From positions 44,621 through 108,620 of the forward strand of contig NZ_SDDX01000017.1 in NCBI RefSeq assembly GCF_004115925.1: DNA of 64,000 nt, read 5' to 3'. The notes beneath the pieces were generated by a model. That model ran no database searches and was not told the DNA's origin. It was given only the letters and a program-made list of their open reading frames with translations. Both the position numbers and the translations under genes were made by a program. This DNA is from Lelliottia nimipressuralis. Its GTDB lineage: Bacteria > Pseudomonadota > Gammaproteobacteria > Enterobacterales > Enterobacteriaceae. Positions 30,797-44,056 of this stretch are shown here, piece after piece (positions within the stretch are counted from its first letter, which is position 1; each line of letters opens with the position of its first letter).

Positions 30797-31957
30797 ATGA
30801 CGCGTAAACAGGCCACTATCGCAGTGCGTAGCGGATTAAATGATGACGAGCAGTACGGCTGCGTTGTCCCGCCGATTCATCTTTCCAGTACTTACAATTT
30901 CACCGGATTTAATGAACCCCGTGCGCATGACTACTCGCGTCGTGGCAACCCTACGCGTGACGTGACCCAGCGCGCGCTGGCGGAGCTGGAAGGCGGTGCA
31001 GGCGCGGTACTGACTAATACCGGTATGTCGGCCATTCACCTGGTGACGACCGTGTTCCTGAAACCTGGCGATCTGCTGGTGGCTCCGCACGACTGTTACG
31101 GCGGCAGCTACCGTCTGTTCGACAGCCTGGAAAAACGCGGCTGTTACCGTGTTTTATTCGTCGATCAGAATGACGAAAAAGCGCTACAACAGGCGCTGGC
31201 CCAAAAGCCAAAGCTGGTTCTGGTGGAAAGTCCAAGCAATCCATTACTGCGCGTTGTCGATATTGCGAAAATTTGTCAGCTCGCAAGGGATGCGGGAGCG
31301 ATAAGTGTAGTGGATAATACGTTCCTCAGTCCGGCGCTTCAGAACCCGCTTTCGCTGGGTGCGGATCTGGTATTGCATTCATGCACCAAATATTTGAACG
31401 GCCACTCGGACGTGGTCGCCGGGGTGGTGATTGCAAAAGATCCGGAGGTTGTCACTGAACTGGCATGGTGGGCCAATAACATTGGCGTCACCGGCAGCGC
31501 GTTCGATAGCTATCTGCTGTTGCGCGGTCTGCGTACGCTGTCGCCGCGCATGGAAGTGGCACAGCGTAATGCCCAGGCGATTGTCGAGTTCCTGAAAAAC
31601 CAGCCGCTGGTGAAAAAGTTATATCACCCGTCGCTGCCGGAAAATCAGGGCCACGAGATTGCCGCGCGCCAGCAGAAAGGTTTTGGCGCGATGTTAAGTT
31701 TTGAACTGGATGGCGATGAGCAAACGCTGCGTCGCTTCCTGAGCGGATTGTCACTGTTTACGCTGGCGGAATCCTTAGGGGGAGTCGAAAGCTTGATCTC
31801 CCACGCCGCGACAATGACGCACGCAGGCATGGCGCCAGAGGCGCGTGCCGCCGCCGGAATTTCCGAGACGCTGTTACGCATCTCAACCGGTATTGAAGAC
31901 TGTGAAGATTTAATTGCCGATCTGGAAAATGCCTTCCGGGTCGCAGCCAAGGGGTAA
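30797..31957 (+). CDS. metB: Cystathionine gamma-synthase
   Basis: PLP enzyme that joins O-succinylhomoserine and cysteine into cystathionine in methionine biosynthesis. The 386 residues equal E. coli. The PLP lysine is K198 in HSCTKYLNGHSD; SRRGNPTRD and SLGGVESLISHAATMTHA are further signature motifs. It is first in metBL; metL starts 2 bp after its stop, so the two are coupled. Repressed by MetJ through the upstream boxes. Confidence 0.98.
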   Translation: MTRKQATIAVRSGLNDDEQYGCVVPPIHLSSTYNFTGFNEPRAHDYSRRGNPTRDVTQRALAELEGGAGAVLTNTGMSAIHLVTTVFLKPGDLLVAPHDCYGGSYRLFDSLEKRGCYRVLFVDQNDEKALQQALAQKPKLVLVESPSNPLLRVVDIAKICQLARDAGAISVVDNTFLSPALQNPLSLGADLVLHSCTKYLNGHSDVVAGVVIAKDPEVVTELAWWANNIGVTGSAFDSYLLLRGLRTLSPRMEVAQRNAQAIVEFLKNQPLVKKLYHPSLPENQGHEIAARQQKGFGAMLSFELDGDEQTLRRFLSGLSLFTLAESLGGVESLISHAATMTHAGMAPEARAAAGISETLLRISTGIEDCEDLIADLENAFRVAAKG

Positions 31958-31959
31958 TC

Positions 31960-34392
31960 ATGAGTGTGATAGCGCAGGCAGGGGCGAAGGGTCGCCAGCT
32001 GCACAAGTTTGGTGGTAGTAGTCTTGCTGATGTGAAATGTTACCTGCGTGTCGCAGGGATCATGGCGGAGTATTCGATGCCGGGCGACATGATGGTTGTC
32101 TCGGCGGCAGGCAGTACTACCAACCAGTTGATTAGCTGGCTGAAATTAAGCCAGACCGATCGCCTTTCTGCGCATCAGGTTCAACAAACGTTACGCCGCT
32201 ATCAGAGCGATCTGATCGCCGGCCTGCTGCCTGCGGACGCGGCAGACAGCCTCATCAGCGCATTTGTTCACGATCTGGAGCGTCTGGCCGGATTACTGGA
32301 CAGCGGCGTGACCGAAGCGGTTTACGCTGAAGTGGTCGGCCACGGTGAAGTCTGGTCTGCGCGCCTGATGGCGGCAGTCCTGGAGCAGCAAGGGCTGGAG
32401 GCCGTGTGGCTGGACGCGCGCGATTTCCTGCGCGCTGAGCGTGCGGCACAACCGCAGGTCGACGAGGGCCTCTCTTATCCTCTGCTGCAACAGCTGCTGG
32501 TGCAGCATCCTGGCAAACGCATTGTCGTGACGGGCTTTATCAGCCGCAGCAACGCGGGCGAAACCGTGCTGCTGGGCCGTAACGGCTCGGATTACTCGGC
32601 AACGCAAATCGGTGCGCTGGCGGGGGCGTCTCGCGTCACTATCTGGAGCGATGTGGCCGGGGTGTATAGCGCAGACCCGCGCAAAGTAAAAGATGCCTGT
32701 CTGCTGCCGCTGCTGCGTCTGGACGAAGCCAGTGAGCTGGCGCGTCTGGCAGCACCGGTGCTCCACGCCCGTACCTTACAGCCTGTTTCGGGCAGCGATA
32801 TCGACCTGCAGCTGCGCTGTAGCTACACCCCAGATAAAGGCTCGACCCGTATCGAACGCGTACTGGCCTCGGGCACAGGCGCGCGCATCGTGACCAGTCA
32901 CGATGATATTTGCCTGATCGAATTCCAGGTGCCTGCCGGACAAGATTTCAAACTGGCGCACAAAGATATCGACCTGATCCTCAAGCGTGCCCAGGTGCGC
33001 CCTCTGGCCGTTGGCGTTCACAATGACCGCCAGCTGCTGCAGTTCTGCTACACCGCCGAAGTGGCTGACAGCGCGCTGAAAATCCTTGATGAAGCCGGAT
33101 TGCCGGGCGAACTTCGCCTGCGTCAGGGGCTGGCGCTGGTCGCGATGGTCGGCGCGGGTGTCACCCGTAACCCGCTCCATTGCCACCGTTTCTGGCAACA
33201 GCTGAAAGGCCAGCCGGTGGAGTTCACCTGGCAGTCGGAAGAGGGCATCAGCCTGGTCGCCGTGCTGCGTAAAGGCCCCACCGAGAGCCTGATTCAGGGG
33301 CTGCACACCACCCTGTTCCGCGCGGAAAAACGTATCGGCCTGGTGTTGTTCGGTAAGGGGAATATCGGTTCCCGCTGGCTGGAGCTGTTTGCCCGCGAGC
33401 AAACGACGCTCTCTGCACGCACCGGTTTTGAATTTGTATTGGCGGGCGTGGTGGACAGCCGCCGCAGCCTGCTGAACTACGACGGGCTGGACGCCAGCCG
33501 CGCGCTCGCATTTTTCAACGATGAAGCGGTCGAACAGGACGAAGAATCCCTCTTCCTGTGGATGCGCGCGCACCCGTACGACGATCTGGTCGTGCTGGAC
33601 GTCACTGCCAGCGAGCAGCTGGCCGATCAGTACCTCGATTTTGCCAGCCACGGTTTCCACGTCATCAGCGCGAACAAACTGGCCGGCGCAAGCAGCACCG
33701 ATAAATACCGCCAAATCCACGACGCGTTTGAGAAAACCGGTCGTCACTGGCTGTATAACGCCACTGTGGGTGCCGGTCTGCCGGTGAACCACACCGTGCG
33801 CGACCTGATCGACAGCGGCGACAGCATTCTGGCAATCAGCGGTATCTTCTCCGGTACCCTCTCCTGGTTGTTCCTGCAGTTTGACGGCACCGTTCCGTTT
33901 ACGGACCTGGTGGACCAGGCGTGGCAGCAGGGGCTGACGGAGCCGGATCCGCGCGTGGATCTCGCCGGAAAAGACGTGATGCGCAAGCTGGTCATTCTGG
34001 CGCGTGAAGCGGGTTACGACATTGAGCCAGGCCAGGTGCGTGTGGAGTCGCTGGTTCCGGCCGGTTGCGAAGAGGGGTCGGTCGATCACTTCTTCGAGAA
34101 CGGTGAGGAGCTGAACGAACAGATGGTGTCACGCCTGGAAGCGGCACGCGAAATGGGGCTGGTTCTGCGCTATGTGGCCCGTTTTGACGCCAACGGCAAA
34201 GCCCGCGTCGGTGTTGAGGCCGTTCGCCCTGAGCATCCTCTGGCGGCGTTGCTGCCGTGCGATAACGTCTTCGCCATTGAAAGCCGCTGGTACCGTGATA
34301 ACCCGCTGGTGATTCGTGGGCCAGGCGCGGGGCGCGACGTCACCGCTGGGGCGATTCAGTCAGATATTAATCGCCTGGCGCAGCTGCTGTAG
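31960..34392 (+). CDS. metL: Bifunctional aspartokinase II / homoserine dehydrogenase II
   Basis: Fused enzyme for the first and third steps from aspartate to homoserine. The 810 residues equal E. coli MetL. The aspartokinase part (about 1-290) shows KFGGSSLADVKCYLR and GRNGSDYSATQIGALAGA. A linker or degenerate ACT region follows (about 300-460). The homoserine dehydrogenase part (about 465-810) shows GLVLFGKGNIGSRWLELF and the catalytic GTLSWLF...EPDPRVDLAGKDVMRKL. The methionine-branch isozyme is controlled by MetJ rather than by feedback. Confidence 0.98.
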   Translation: MSVIAQAGAKGRQLHKFGGSSLADVKCYLRVAGIMAEYSMPGDMMVVSAAGSTTNQLISWLKLSQTDRLSAHQVQQTLRRYQSDLIAGLLPADAADSLISAFVHDLERLAGLLDSGVTEAVYAEVVGHGEVWSARLMAAVLEQQGLEAVWLDARDFLRAERAAQPQVDEGLSYPLLQQLLVQHPGKRIVVTGFISRSNAGETVLLGRNGSDYSATQIGALAGASRVTIWSDVAGVYSADPRKVKDACLLPLLRLDEASELARLAAPVLHARTLQPVSGSDIDLQLRCSYTPDKGSTRIERVLASGTGARIVTSHDDICLIEFQVPAGQDFKLAHKDIDLILKRAQVRPLAVGVHNDRQLLQFCYTAEVADSALKILDEAGLPGELRLRQGLALVAMVGAGVTRNPLHCHRFWQQLKGQPVEFTWQSEEGISLVAVLRKGPTESLIQGLHTTLFRAEKRIGLVLFGKGNIGSRWLELFAREQTTLSARTGFEFVLAGVVDSRRSLLNYDGLDASRALAFFNDEAVEQDEESLFLWMRAHPYDDLVVLDVTASEQLADQYLDFASHGFHVISANKLAGASSTDKYRQIHDAFEKTGRHWLYNATVGAGLPVNHTVRDLIDSGDSILAISGIFSGTLSWLFLQFDGTVPFTDLVDQAWQQGLTEPDPRVDLAGKDVMRKLVILAREAGYDIEPGQVRVESLVPAGCEEGSVDHFFENGEELNEQMVSRLEAAREMGLVLRYVARFDANGKARVGVEAVRPEHPLAALLPCDNVFAIESRWYRDNPLVIRGPGAGRDVTAGAIQSDINRLAQLL

Positions 34393-34403
34393 TCTTTTTG
34401 ATT

Positions 34404-34455
34404 CCCTCTCCCGACGGGGGAGGGCAAGGGTGAGGGCGCCAGACCGCGCTCACCC
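34404..34455. repeat. Dispersed CCCTCTCC palindrome downstream of metL
   Basis: CCCTCTCCC/GGGGGAGGG (34404-34424) is followed by GGGTGAG/CTCACCC (34428-34455). It belongs to the same motif family seen in other gaps. It may end metBL transcription. Confidence 0.6.
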
Positions 34456-34475
34456 TGCACTTCTCCCCGCCATCA

Positions 34476-34508
34476 TGAACGTTCTTCATCTTTCCTGAAC
34501 ATTCCTCA
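34476..34508 (+). promoter_or_regulatory. Tandem MetR-type sites upstream of metF
   Basis: TGAACGTTCTTCA (34476-34488) fits the MetR consensus TGAANNTNNTTCA exactly. TGAACATTCCTCA (34496-34508) fits with one mismatch. They are 20 bp apart, two helical turns. Confidence 0.65.
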
Positions 34509-34566
34509 CCGTTAATGCCGATGATTTCTGTTGACGTCATCCCGCTTTTCCGTCATTTTTACATCC

Positions 34567-34598
34567 AGACGTCTAAATGGATAGATGTTTATAAACAG
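34567..34598 (+). promoter_or_regulatory. MetJ operator of metF
   Basis: Four tandem boxes AGACGTCT, aaatggat, AGATGTTT and ataaacag; the first is the perfect consensus. They lie 33 bp upstream of the metF start. Confidence 0.85.
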
Positions 34599-34627
34599 CA
34601 ATAATTATCACGCGATTGATGAGGTAA

Positions 34628-35521
<894 letters not shown>

Positions 35522-35526
35522 TCGAC

Positions 35527-35549
35527 AAACCCTCTTCGGAGGGTTTTTT
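35527..35549 (+). terminator. metF terminator
   Basis: AAACCCTC-TTCG-GAGGGTTT continuing into T. Confidence 0.92.
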
Positions 35550-35639
35550 GTTTTCTTCTCCCTCCGCTTTCCCTGCCATATCAACGCCACCGCCTCTGCA
35601 CACAATAGTCAGATAATTTCCAGGGTCAATTAAACGGAA

Positions 35640-35672
35640 ATAACTATCGAATCCGTGCGTTATCTCAACTAT
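35640..35672 (+). promoter_or_regulatory. OxyR site upstream of katG
   Basis: ATAACTATCGAAT and TTATCTCAACTAT, with the ATAG/CTAT-type quarter-sites spaced about ten bases apart as OxyR requires. It lies about 60 bp before the start and resembles E. coli katG. Confidence 0.7.
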
Positions 35673-35726
35673 ACCTTCTAAGCAGAGGTGTATATCTTTA
35701 AGCTAAATACTGTAGAGGGAGCATGA

Positions 35727-37907
<2,181 letters not shown>

Positions 37908-37923
37908 TTCTATAAAGATGAAA

Positions 37924-37949
37924 ATCCCCGCTCTGGCGGGGATTTTTTT
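37924..37949 (+). terminator. katG terminator
   Basis: ATCCCCGC-TCTG-GCGGGGAT followed by a T-run. Confidence 0.93.
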
Positions 37950-37992
37950 ATTCTGCGGTGGCTGCGCTTGTGTGCCCCTAAGCAGTTAGTAG

Positions 37993-38018
37993 GCCGGGTT
38001 AGCGCAGTGCCATCCGGC
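37993..38018. repeat. REP element between katG and gldA
   Basis: GCCGGGT...ATCCGGC with the interior tagcgcagtgcc, a REP-type palindrome in a convergent gap. Confidence 0.75.
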
Positions 38019-38026
38019 GACTGGAA

Positions 38027-39130
38027 TTATTCCCACTCATGCAGAAAACGCTGCCCGTACTGATCGGCAACCAGCAGTGCTGCGTACACCTGATCCGGCG
38101 TTACACCGCCAGGCATATTGTGAATCGTCTCGCCTTCTGCGCATGACGCTTCTGCCACCAGACGCATTTTGCCCGGAATATCCTCTTTGATATCCAGCTG
38201 CGCCAGCGTGATCGGCAATCCGACGCTATGGCACAGCGCGGCCACCGTTTCGATCTCCTCAACCGGGGCATTTTCCAGCACCAGCTGGGTGAGGGTGCCA
38301 AACGCGACTTTTTCACCGTGGTAATAGTGGTGCGCATCAGGGATGGCCGTCAGACCGTTGTGGATCGCATGTGCAGCGGCTAATCCGCCGCTCTCAAAGC
38401 CCACGCCGCTCAGATAGGTGTTGGCTTCGATCACGCGCTCAAGGGCGGGGGTCACGACATGCTGTTCGGCGGCGAGCATCGCTTTTTCGCCTTCCTGAAT
38501 AAGCGTGTTGTAGCACAGCTCGGCCAGAGCCAGTGCGGCCTGGGTACATTTCCCGCCCGCCATAGTGGTGGCGCCGCTGCGGGAGCAGGCGCGTGCTTCG
38601 AACCAGGTTGCCAGCGCATCGCCGATCCCTGCCGCTAACAGGCGGGCAGGCGCACCGGCCACGACTTTGGTGTCGACGATAACCATGTTCGGGTTGTGCG
38701 GCAGCATCAGGTAACGATCGAACTCGCCGCTGTCGGTGTAGATGACTGAAAGGGCGCTGCACGGCGCATCCGTTGAGGCAATGGTCGGCGCGATAGCGAC
38801 TGGCACATCCATAAAGTGGGCGAGCGCCTTGGCCGTATCTAGCGTTTTCCCGCCGCCAATACCTAAAACGGCCTGGCAATCGGCGCTTTTTGCCAGCTTA
38901 CGCAGTCGATCGATTTCCGTCTGGGAGCATTCGCCGCCAAACGGGGCGATTTCGACATGCAGTTCAGCATTTTTGAAGCTTTCACGCAGCGTCTCTTCGG
39001 CAAAGCCGAGAACGAATTTATCACCTACGACCAGCCAGCGCGCGGCCAGCGGTTTCAGGTAGTCACCAAGGCGGCTGAGAACATCCGCGCCCTGAATGTA
39101 TTTTCCCGGTGATTGAATGATACGGTCCAT
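38027..39130 (-). CDS. gldA: Glycerol dehydrogenase (NAD+, also reduces hydroxyacetone)
   Basis: Zinc-dependent group III alcohol dehydrogenase that interconverts glycerol and dihydroxyacetone and reduces hydroxyacetone to 1,2-propanediol. The 367 residues match the E. coli length. Seen are the NAD-binding [30 protein letters not shown], metal ligands in [12 protein letters not shown], and histidines in [12 protein letters not shown] and [12 protein letters not shown]. It follows fsaB after 12 bp, third in the ptsA-fsaB-gldA operon. It may supply the last step of the pathway encoded by the cluster. Confidence 0.97.
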   Translation of the reverse strand: MDRIIQSPGKYIQGADVLSRLGDYLKPLAARWLVVGDKFVLGFAEETLRESFKNAELHVEIAPFGGECSQTEIDRLRKLAKSADCQAVLGIGGGKTLDTAKALAHFMDVPVAIAPTIASTDAPCSALSVIYTDSGEFDRYLMLPHNPNMVIVDTKVVAGAPARLLAAGIGDALATWFEARACSRSGATTMAGGKCTQAALALAELCYNTLIQEGEKAMLAAEQHVVTPALERVIEANTYLSGVGFESGGLAAAHAIHNGLTAIPDAHHYYHGEKVAFGTLTQLVLENAPVEEIETVAALCHSVGLPITLAQLDIKEDIPGKMRLVAEASCAEGETIHNMPGGVTPDQVYAALLVADQYGQRFLHEWE

Positions 39131-39142
39131 AACGTTTCTCCT

Positions 39143-39805
39143 TTAGAGATTGAGGTTACCAAACGCGTTTTTCCAGTCGTGCTCGAACTTCTCTATTGCT
39201 GACTCTACCGCTGGCGTGCCGAGCATTTGTTGCGCTACATCTAAAGGAAGTGTGATCGCCTCACATCCGGCGAGCAGGCAGTCGAGAGCCTGACGCGGCG
39301 TTTTGAAGCTGGCGGCCAGCACTTTGCTGTCGGGGACATGCAGTTCCAGCAGGGACTGCAGCTCCTGCACCATGCGAATCCCGTCGCCGCCCTGGGCATC
39401 GACGCGGTTAACGTATGGCGCGACATATTTCGCTCCCGCCAGCGCGGCCAATAAACCCTGCGCCGCGCTGTAAACGGCGGTGCCGAGCGTCGTAATGCCT
39501 TCTTTTTTCAAGGCTTTGATTGCGACCAGCCCTTCCGCGGTGACAGGGATTTTGACCACGATATCCGGCAGTACGTTGCTCAGACGTTTGGCTTCGGCCA
39601 CCATGGTTTCGGCATCACGGCCCATCGTTTGTGCAAACAGGGTGCCCTCCTGCCCGATGGCTTTTTGCAGGCGCGGCAGCACATCCCAGAGAGACTCGCG
39701 GCTGGCGGCGACAATGCTGGGATTGGTGGTCACGCCAGCAATCGGAAAAATACGGGCCAGACGTTCAACTTCCGCCACGTTGGCGGTATCAAGATACAGT
39801 TCCAT
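39143..39805 (-). CDS. fsaB: Fructose-6-phosphate aldolase 2
   Basis: Transaldolase-like class I aldolase of 220 residues (also called talC). It cleaves fructose-6-phosphate to dihydroxyacetone and glyceraldehyde-3-phosphate, and 1-deoxy analogues to hydroxyacetone and glyceraldehyde-3-phosphate. K85 in [12 protein letters not shown] is the Schiff-base lysine; [12 protein letters not shown] is the typical N-terminal motif. It follows ptsA after 14 bp and precedes gldA, so it is coexpressed with both. Confidence 0.97.
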   Translation of the reverse strand: MELYLDTANVAEVERLARIFPIAGVTTNPSIVAASRESLWDVLPRLQKAIGQEGTLFAQTMGRDAETMVAEAKRLSNVLPDIVVKIPVTAEGLVAIKALKKEGITTLGTAVYSAAQGLLAALAGAKYVAPYVNRVDAQGGDGIRMVQELQSLLELHVPDSKVLAASFKTPRQALDCLLAGCEAITLPLDVAQQMLGTPAVESAIEKFEHDWKNAFGNLNL

Positions 39806-39819
39806 GACTCTTCCTCTGT

Positions 39820-42321
39820 TTACAGTTCTAATTCACGTTGCAGGAGGACCGCGATGGCCTCTTCGGAGCTGGCATTAACCAGCGCGTTGCGGAAATCTTC
39901 GTGCATGATGCGGCGCGCCAGACGCGAGAAAATACGCATATGCTGATCGCCCGCGGCGTGTTTGTTGAGGGTCAGCATAATGATGAACTGCGCCTCTTCA
40001 TCGCCCCACTGGACCGGGGCTTTCAGGCGCGCGACGCTGATGGTGGATTGCTCAATGTGCTCAGATTTGCTGTGCGGAATGGCAAAGCTGAAACCAAGAC
40101 CGGTCGAGAAAACGGCTTCCCGCGCCCATAAATCGGCTTCCAGCTTGCGCGGATAGCGGCAACGCCCGGCCAGCAGTAGCTTGTCGGTCATGCCCTTCAT
40201 GACCTCTTCTTTGCTGATCCAGTCGTTATCGAGAGAAATACAGCGCGGCGTGACCAGCGGGGTGTCCTGCTGATTCATGCGGAACTGGGCTAACAGATGC
40301 TCCACTTCAAGGGACGTGCGGCATGCCATCGCCTGATTGAGTAACTGACGACACGCGCGGCTGTCCAGCTGTGCCAGACGCGCTTTGGTCGCCGGAATCG
40401 ACGGCGAGCCCATGCTAAGTTCATCCAGCCCCAGCCCGACCAGCAGCGGCAGCACAGAACCTTTTGCCCCCAGTTCACCGCAAAGACCAATCCATTTCCC
40501 CTGACGATGCACGGCCTGCACGGCGAAATCGAGCGCCCGCAGAAATGCCGGATTCAGGCTGTTGTAATGGCGGGTCACTTTGGCATTATCCCTGTCGACT
40601 GCCAGCAGGTACTGCGTCAGGTCATTACTGCCAATGCTAAAGAAATCAATCTCTTCGCAGCACTGGTCGATGATGAACATCACCGACGGCACTTCCAGCA
40701 TGATGCCGAGGGGGATTTTCTCCTCAAACGGAATATGTTCGGCCCGTAGCTGCTGTTTGGCTTCAGCAAGTTTTTCCTTCACCCACAGGATCTCTTCCAT
40801 CGAGGAGATCATCGGGATCATGATCTTCAGGCTGCCATGCGCAGACGCGCGAAGGATCGCCCTGAGCTGAGTGGTAAACAGCGCGGAATATTCTTCGTAA
40901 ATACGGACGGCACGATAGCCGAGGAACGGGTTGTTCTCCGCCGGGATATTCAGATACTCAACGGGTTTATCACCGCCGATATCCATGGTGCGCACAATGA
41001 TGCTCCGCCCGTTTGCACTTTCCAGAGCCTGACAAAAAATGTTGTACAGCTCGTTTTCACAGGGCGCGCAGGCGCGATCCATGTACAGCATTTCGGTGCG
41101 GAACAGGCCTACGCCCTCAGCGCCGTTGCCAAAGGCGGCCTGCGCTTCTGCCGAATGGGCAATGTTGGCGGCAATTTCAATGCGCAAACCATCCGCGGTT
41201 CTCGCTTCGCGATCGAGCCAGACGCTCTGTTGTTCGCGAAGCTGCTCCTGCACGGCCTTTTCCTGCTGGTAATAACGGGCAACCGCCTCGCTGGCATTCA
41301 CCACGATGGCACCGGCATTGCCGTCAATAAACACCGATTGATCGCGCCATGACAGCAGGCTATCGCTGTCGACGCCCACCAGCGTTGGGATGTTAAACGA
41401 ACGCGCCAGAATCACAGTGTGGGAAGTGGTGCCGCCGCTTTTCAGCAGCAGGCCTTTCAGTAGGGTTTTATCCAGCTCCAGGAACTGGCCCGGCGTGAGG
41501 TCGTCTGCCAGACAGACGGACGGTTGCGTCAGCTGACCCGGTGCCGGAAAGCGCCCCTCACCGTAAATCTGCTGTAAGAGTTGATAGCAGACATCGCGTA
41601 CGTCCAGTACGCGCTCCTGTAAATAACTGCTGCTGGAGCGCGAAAACTCAGTGCAGAAATGATTTGCCGTGGCGATAACCGCCTGCGCGCAACTTAGCCC
41701 CTGATTGACGCCTGCCAGAAGATGCTGACGCAGTGAGGTGTCCGTCGCCAGCGAGCGATGGGCTTCCAGAATGGCGCTTGCGGTGCTGTCGCTATCCAGC
41801 GCGCGCAGCTCAATGCTTTTCACCAGCAGCGTCAGACCTTTATCCAGTGAAGATTGTTCTTCCTCCGCGCCTCGGTCGTCAGGGAGTGACGTTAACGCGT
41901 TGAGATCCAGCGAAGTCAGCAGTGTAAGCACGCCGCGATCGCTGCCGCTGCATACGGGCAGGGCGCGAAAGAGCGTCGGGTTGAGGCGAGTCAGGGATTC
42001 CGGTAGCGGGTCGAGGTCGGTGCTAATCGTGGCGGCGAGGGGAGCGTCACAGTGGGGAAACTCCTCTTTTAGCCACTGTGCCAGGCGTTGATAGGCATGC
42101 TGTTCATCTGCACCGGTAATCACCAGGCGACAGGCATCACCCGGCAGAGTATCGGTGCTGATCAGGGCGAGCGCGCTTTTGGCATCGCCTTTCCGATCGC
42201 TGCGCAGATTGTGCCACTCAATCTGCGAGGTAAAAGTATTGCACAGCGTTTCAACATGACTTGCCGGGCGTGCATGTACGCCATTGGGCAAATCACAGAC
42301 AAAATCCACAACCTGGGTCAT
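39820..42321 (-). CDS. ptsA: Multiphosphoryl PTS protein (HPr-EI-EIIA fructose type)
   Basis: Cytoplasmic phosphotransfer protein of 833 residues, the E. coli length. The ATG at 42321 starts [20 protein letters not shown]. An HPr-like domain (H16) comes first. An enzyme-I domain follows, with its phosphohistidine in [15 protein letters not shown] and the PEP site in [12 protein letters not shown] and [17 protein letters not shown]. Last is a fructose-type EIIA domain (about 690-833), with its histidine in [10 protein letters not shown]. Such a protein can run the whole PTS relay to FrwB/FrwD and FrwC without PtsHI. First gene of ptsA-fsaB-gldA; divergent from frwC. Confidence 0.96.
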   Translation of the reverse strand: MTQVVDFVCDLPNGVHARPASHVETLCNTFTSQIEWHNLRSDRKGDAKSALALISTDTLPGDACRLVITGADEQHAYQRLAQWLKEEFPHCDAPLAATISTDLDPLPESLTRLNPTLFRALPVCSGSDRGVLTLLTSLDLNALTSLPDDRGAEEEQSSLDKGLTLLVKSIELRALDSDSTASAILEAHRSLATDTSLRQHLLAGVNQGLSCAQAVIATANHFCTEFSRSSSSYLQERVLDVRDVCYQLLQQIYGEGRFPAPGQLTQPSVCLADDLTPGQFLELDKTLLKGLLLKSGGTTSHTVILARSFNIPTLVGVDSDSLLSWRDQSVFIDGNAGAIVVNASEAVARYYQQEKAVQEQLREQQSVWLDREARTADGLRIEIAANIAHSAEAQAAFGNGAEGVGLFRTEMLYMDRACAPCENELYNIFCQALESANGRSIIVRTMDIGGDKPVEYLNIPAENNPFLGYRAVRIYEEYSALFTTQLRAILRASAHGSLKIMIPMISSMEEILWVKEKLAEAKQQLRAEHIPFEEKIPLGIMLEVPSVMFIIDQCCEEIDFFSIGSNDLTQYLLAVDRDNAKVTRHYNSLNPAFLRALDFAVQAVHRQGKWIGLCGELGAKGSVLPLLVGLGLDELSMGSPSIPATKARLAQLDSRACRQLLNQAMACRTSLEVEHLLAQFRMNQQDTPLVTPRCISLDNDWISKEEVMKGMTDKLLLAGRCRYPRKLEADLWAREAVFSTGLGFSFAIPHSKSEHIEQSTISVARLKAPVQWGDEEAQFIIMLTLNKHAAGDQHMRIFSRLARRIMHEDFRNALVNASSEEAIAVLLQRELEL

Positions 42322-42635
42322 ACGCACACTCCTGAAAACCAAAATCACTATTAGTGGAAAGCATACGAGCGCGACGGTGAGACGCGCCATGTGACAAAAC
42401 TGCCAAACGCTGGACAAATGTAATGTCCGGCGAAAAGTGAGATTTGACTCACAGGTTCACTGTTTTTGCGCTTTTTGAAGGAGAGTGGAAATTTCGAGGC
42501 GGATCGCATTTTTCTTTCTGTATTACAAAAATCCAGCAAATGCCCTTTTTGTCCACTGTCAGCCCGCTTTCCGATTGCCTATTGTTGCCACAACATCTTT
42601 ATGGATATAGGCGAGCGAAAGCCCGGGAGCGACAC
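42322..42635. promoter_or_regulatory. ptsA / frwC divergent promoter region
   Basis: The 314-bp gap contains two palindromes that look like operators: GGACA-N7-TGTCC (42412-42428) and GTGAG-N6-CTCAC (42437-42452). The latter has CRP-like spacing but shifted bases. YijO is encoded at the cluster end and is a candidate binder. No promoter boxes are clear enough to assign. No small gene is supported. Confidence 0.5.
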
Positions 42636-43715
42636 ATGAAAGAGTTGATGCATATTCTCAAGAACACGCGGCAGCATCTGATGACAGGGGTGTCGCACAT
42701 GATCCCCTTCGTCGTCGCAGGCGGTATTTTGCTGGCCGTTTCGGTCATGCTCTATGGCAAAGGCGCCGTTCCGGACGCTGCCACCGATCCCAATCTGAAA
42801 AAACTGTTCGATCTTGGCGTGGCGGGCTTAACGCTGATGGTGCCTTTCCTGGCCGCCTATATCGGTTATTCCATTGCCGAACGCGCGGCGCTCGCACCCT
42901 GCGCTATCGCAGCATGGGTCGGTAACAGCTTCGGCGCAGGGTTCTTCGGCGCCATCATCGCCGGGATCCTCGGCGGCATCGTCGTCTTCTACCTGAAGAA
43001 ACTGCCAGTGCCGAAAGTGCTTCGCTCGGTCATGCCAATTTTCATCATCCCTATCATCGGCACCTTTATCACCGCCGGCATCATGATGTGGGGTCTCGGT
43101 GAACCTGTCGGCGCACTCACCACAGGATTAACGCAGTGGCTGCAAGGCATGCAGCAGGGCAGCATCGTGGTACTCGCCGTCATCATGGGACTCATGCTGG
43201 CCTTCGACATGGGCGGCCCTATCAACAAGGTGGCCTACGCGTTCATGCTGATTTGCGTGGCGCAGGGGGTTTATACCGTGGTGGCTATCGCGGCGGTTGG
43301 GATCTGCGTACCGCCATTAGGACTGGGGCTGGCGACGCTGATCAACCGCAAGAATTTCAACGCAGAAGAGCGCGAAGCGGGTAAAGCCGCGCTGGTCATG
43401 GGCTGCGTGGGTGTGACGGAAGGGGCAATACCTTTTGCCGCTGCCGATCCGCTGCGCGTCATTCCTTCCATCATGCTTGGCTCAGCCTGCGGTGCAGTCA
43501 CAGCAGCCGTATTTGGTGCGCAATGTTATGCCGGATGGGGCGGCCTGATTGTGCTGCCCGTAGTGGAAGGCAAGCTCGGGTATATCGCGGCCGTTGCCGT
43601 GGGGGCCGTGGTCACGGCGGTCAGCGTCAACGTACTGAAAAGCATTGCGCGTAAGAACGCGAAACAGGTCGAAGAGAAGGAAGACGACCTGGATCTGGAT
43701 TTCGAAATTAACTGA
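42636..43715 (+). CDS. frwC: PTS fructose-like enzyme IIC
   Basis: Inner-membrane sugar channel of a fructose-family PTS. The ATG at 42636 gives 359 residues, as in E. coli FrwC; the open frame extends upstream but without homology. About nine helices; the conserved VSHMIPFVVAGGIL, GFFGAIIAG and GVTEGAIPFAAADPLRVIPS motifs include the substrate-binding E. FrwB follows after 14 bp. The phosphoryl donor is likely PtsA. Confidence 0.96.
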   Translation: MKELMHILKNTRQHLMTGVSHMIPFVVAGGILLAVSVMLYGKGAVPDAATDPNLKKLFDLGVAGLTLMVPFLAAYIGYSIAERAALAPCAIAAWVGNSFGAGFFGAIIAGILGGIVVFYLKKLPVPKVLRSVMPIFIIPIIGTFITAGIMMWGLGEPVGALTTGLTQWLQGMQQGSIVVLAVIMGLMLAFDMGGPINKVAYAFMLICVAQGVYTVVAIAAVGICVPPLGLGLATLINRKNFNAEEREAGKAALVMGCVGVTEGAIPFAAADPLRVIPSIMLGSACGAVTAAVFGAQCYAGWGGLIVLPVVEGKLGYIAAVAVGAVVTAVSVNVLKSIARKNAKQVEEKEDDLDLDFEIN

Positions 43716-43729
43716 GTGAGGAAGAAAAC

Positions 43730-44050
43730 ATGGCCCGAATTATTGCAGTCACCGCGTGTCCGTCTGGCGTTGCCCACACCTACATGGCCGCCGAAGCGCT
43801 GGAAAGCGCCGCTAAAGCCAAAGGCTGGGAAGTCAAAGTCGAAACCCAGGGGTCTATCGGCCTCGAAAACGAACTGACGGCTGAAGACGTTGCCGCAGCG
43901 GATATGGTCATCCTGACCAAAGATATCGGCATTAAGTTTGAAGAGCGCTTCGCCGGAAAAACCATTGTGCGCGTCAACATCAGTGATGCGGTCAAACGCG
44001 CAGAAGCCATCATGAACAAAATTGATGCCCACCTGGCGCAAACCGCCTGA
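43730..44050 (+). CDS. frwB: PTS fructose-like enzyme IIB
   Basis: Cytoplasmic EIIB of 106 residues with phosphocysteine C10 in MARIIAVTACPSGVAHTYMA. It transfers phosphate from the EIIA domain of PtsA to the sugar that enters through FrwC. Similar to FrwD at the other end of the operon. Confidence 0.97.
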   Translation: MARIIAVTACPSGVAHTYMAAEALESAAKAKGWEVKVETQGSIGLENELTAEDVAAADMVILTKDIGIKFEERFAGKTIVRVNISDAVKRAEAIMNKIDAHLAQTA

Positions 44051-44056
44051 CCTCTT

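Noticed and set aside
32776..34089. 437-codon open frame antisense to metL
   Set aside because: Shadow of metL; composition is that of a reverse-strand frame and no domain is recognisable.
42322..42417. 32-codon N-terminal extension of ptsA
   Set aside because: Hydrophobic stretch encoded by the promoter region; the HPr domain starts at [14 protein letters not shown], giving the E. coli length.
42437..42452. GTGAG-N6-CTCAC as a CRP site
   Set aside because: Spacing is right but the CRP core TGTGA/TCACA is shifted by one base on both sides, so I report it only as an unassigned palindrome.
42444..42635. 64-codon N-terminal extension of frwC
   Set aside because: Lies in the divergent promoter with its palindromes; the conserved FrwC start is MKELMHILKNTRQHL.
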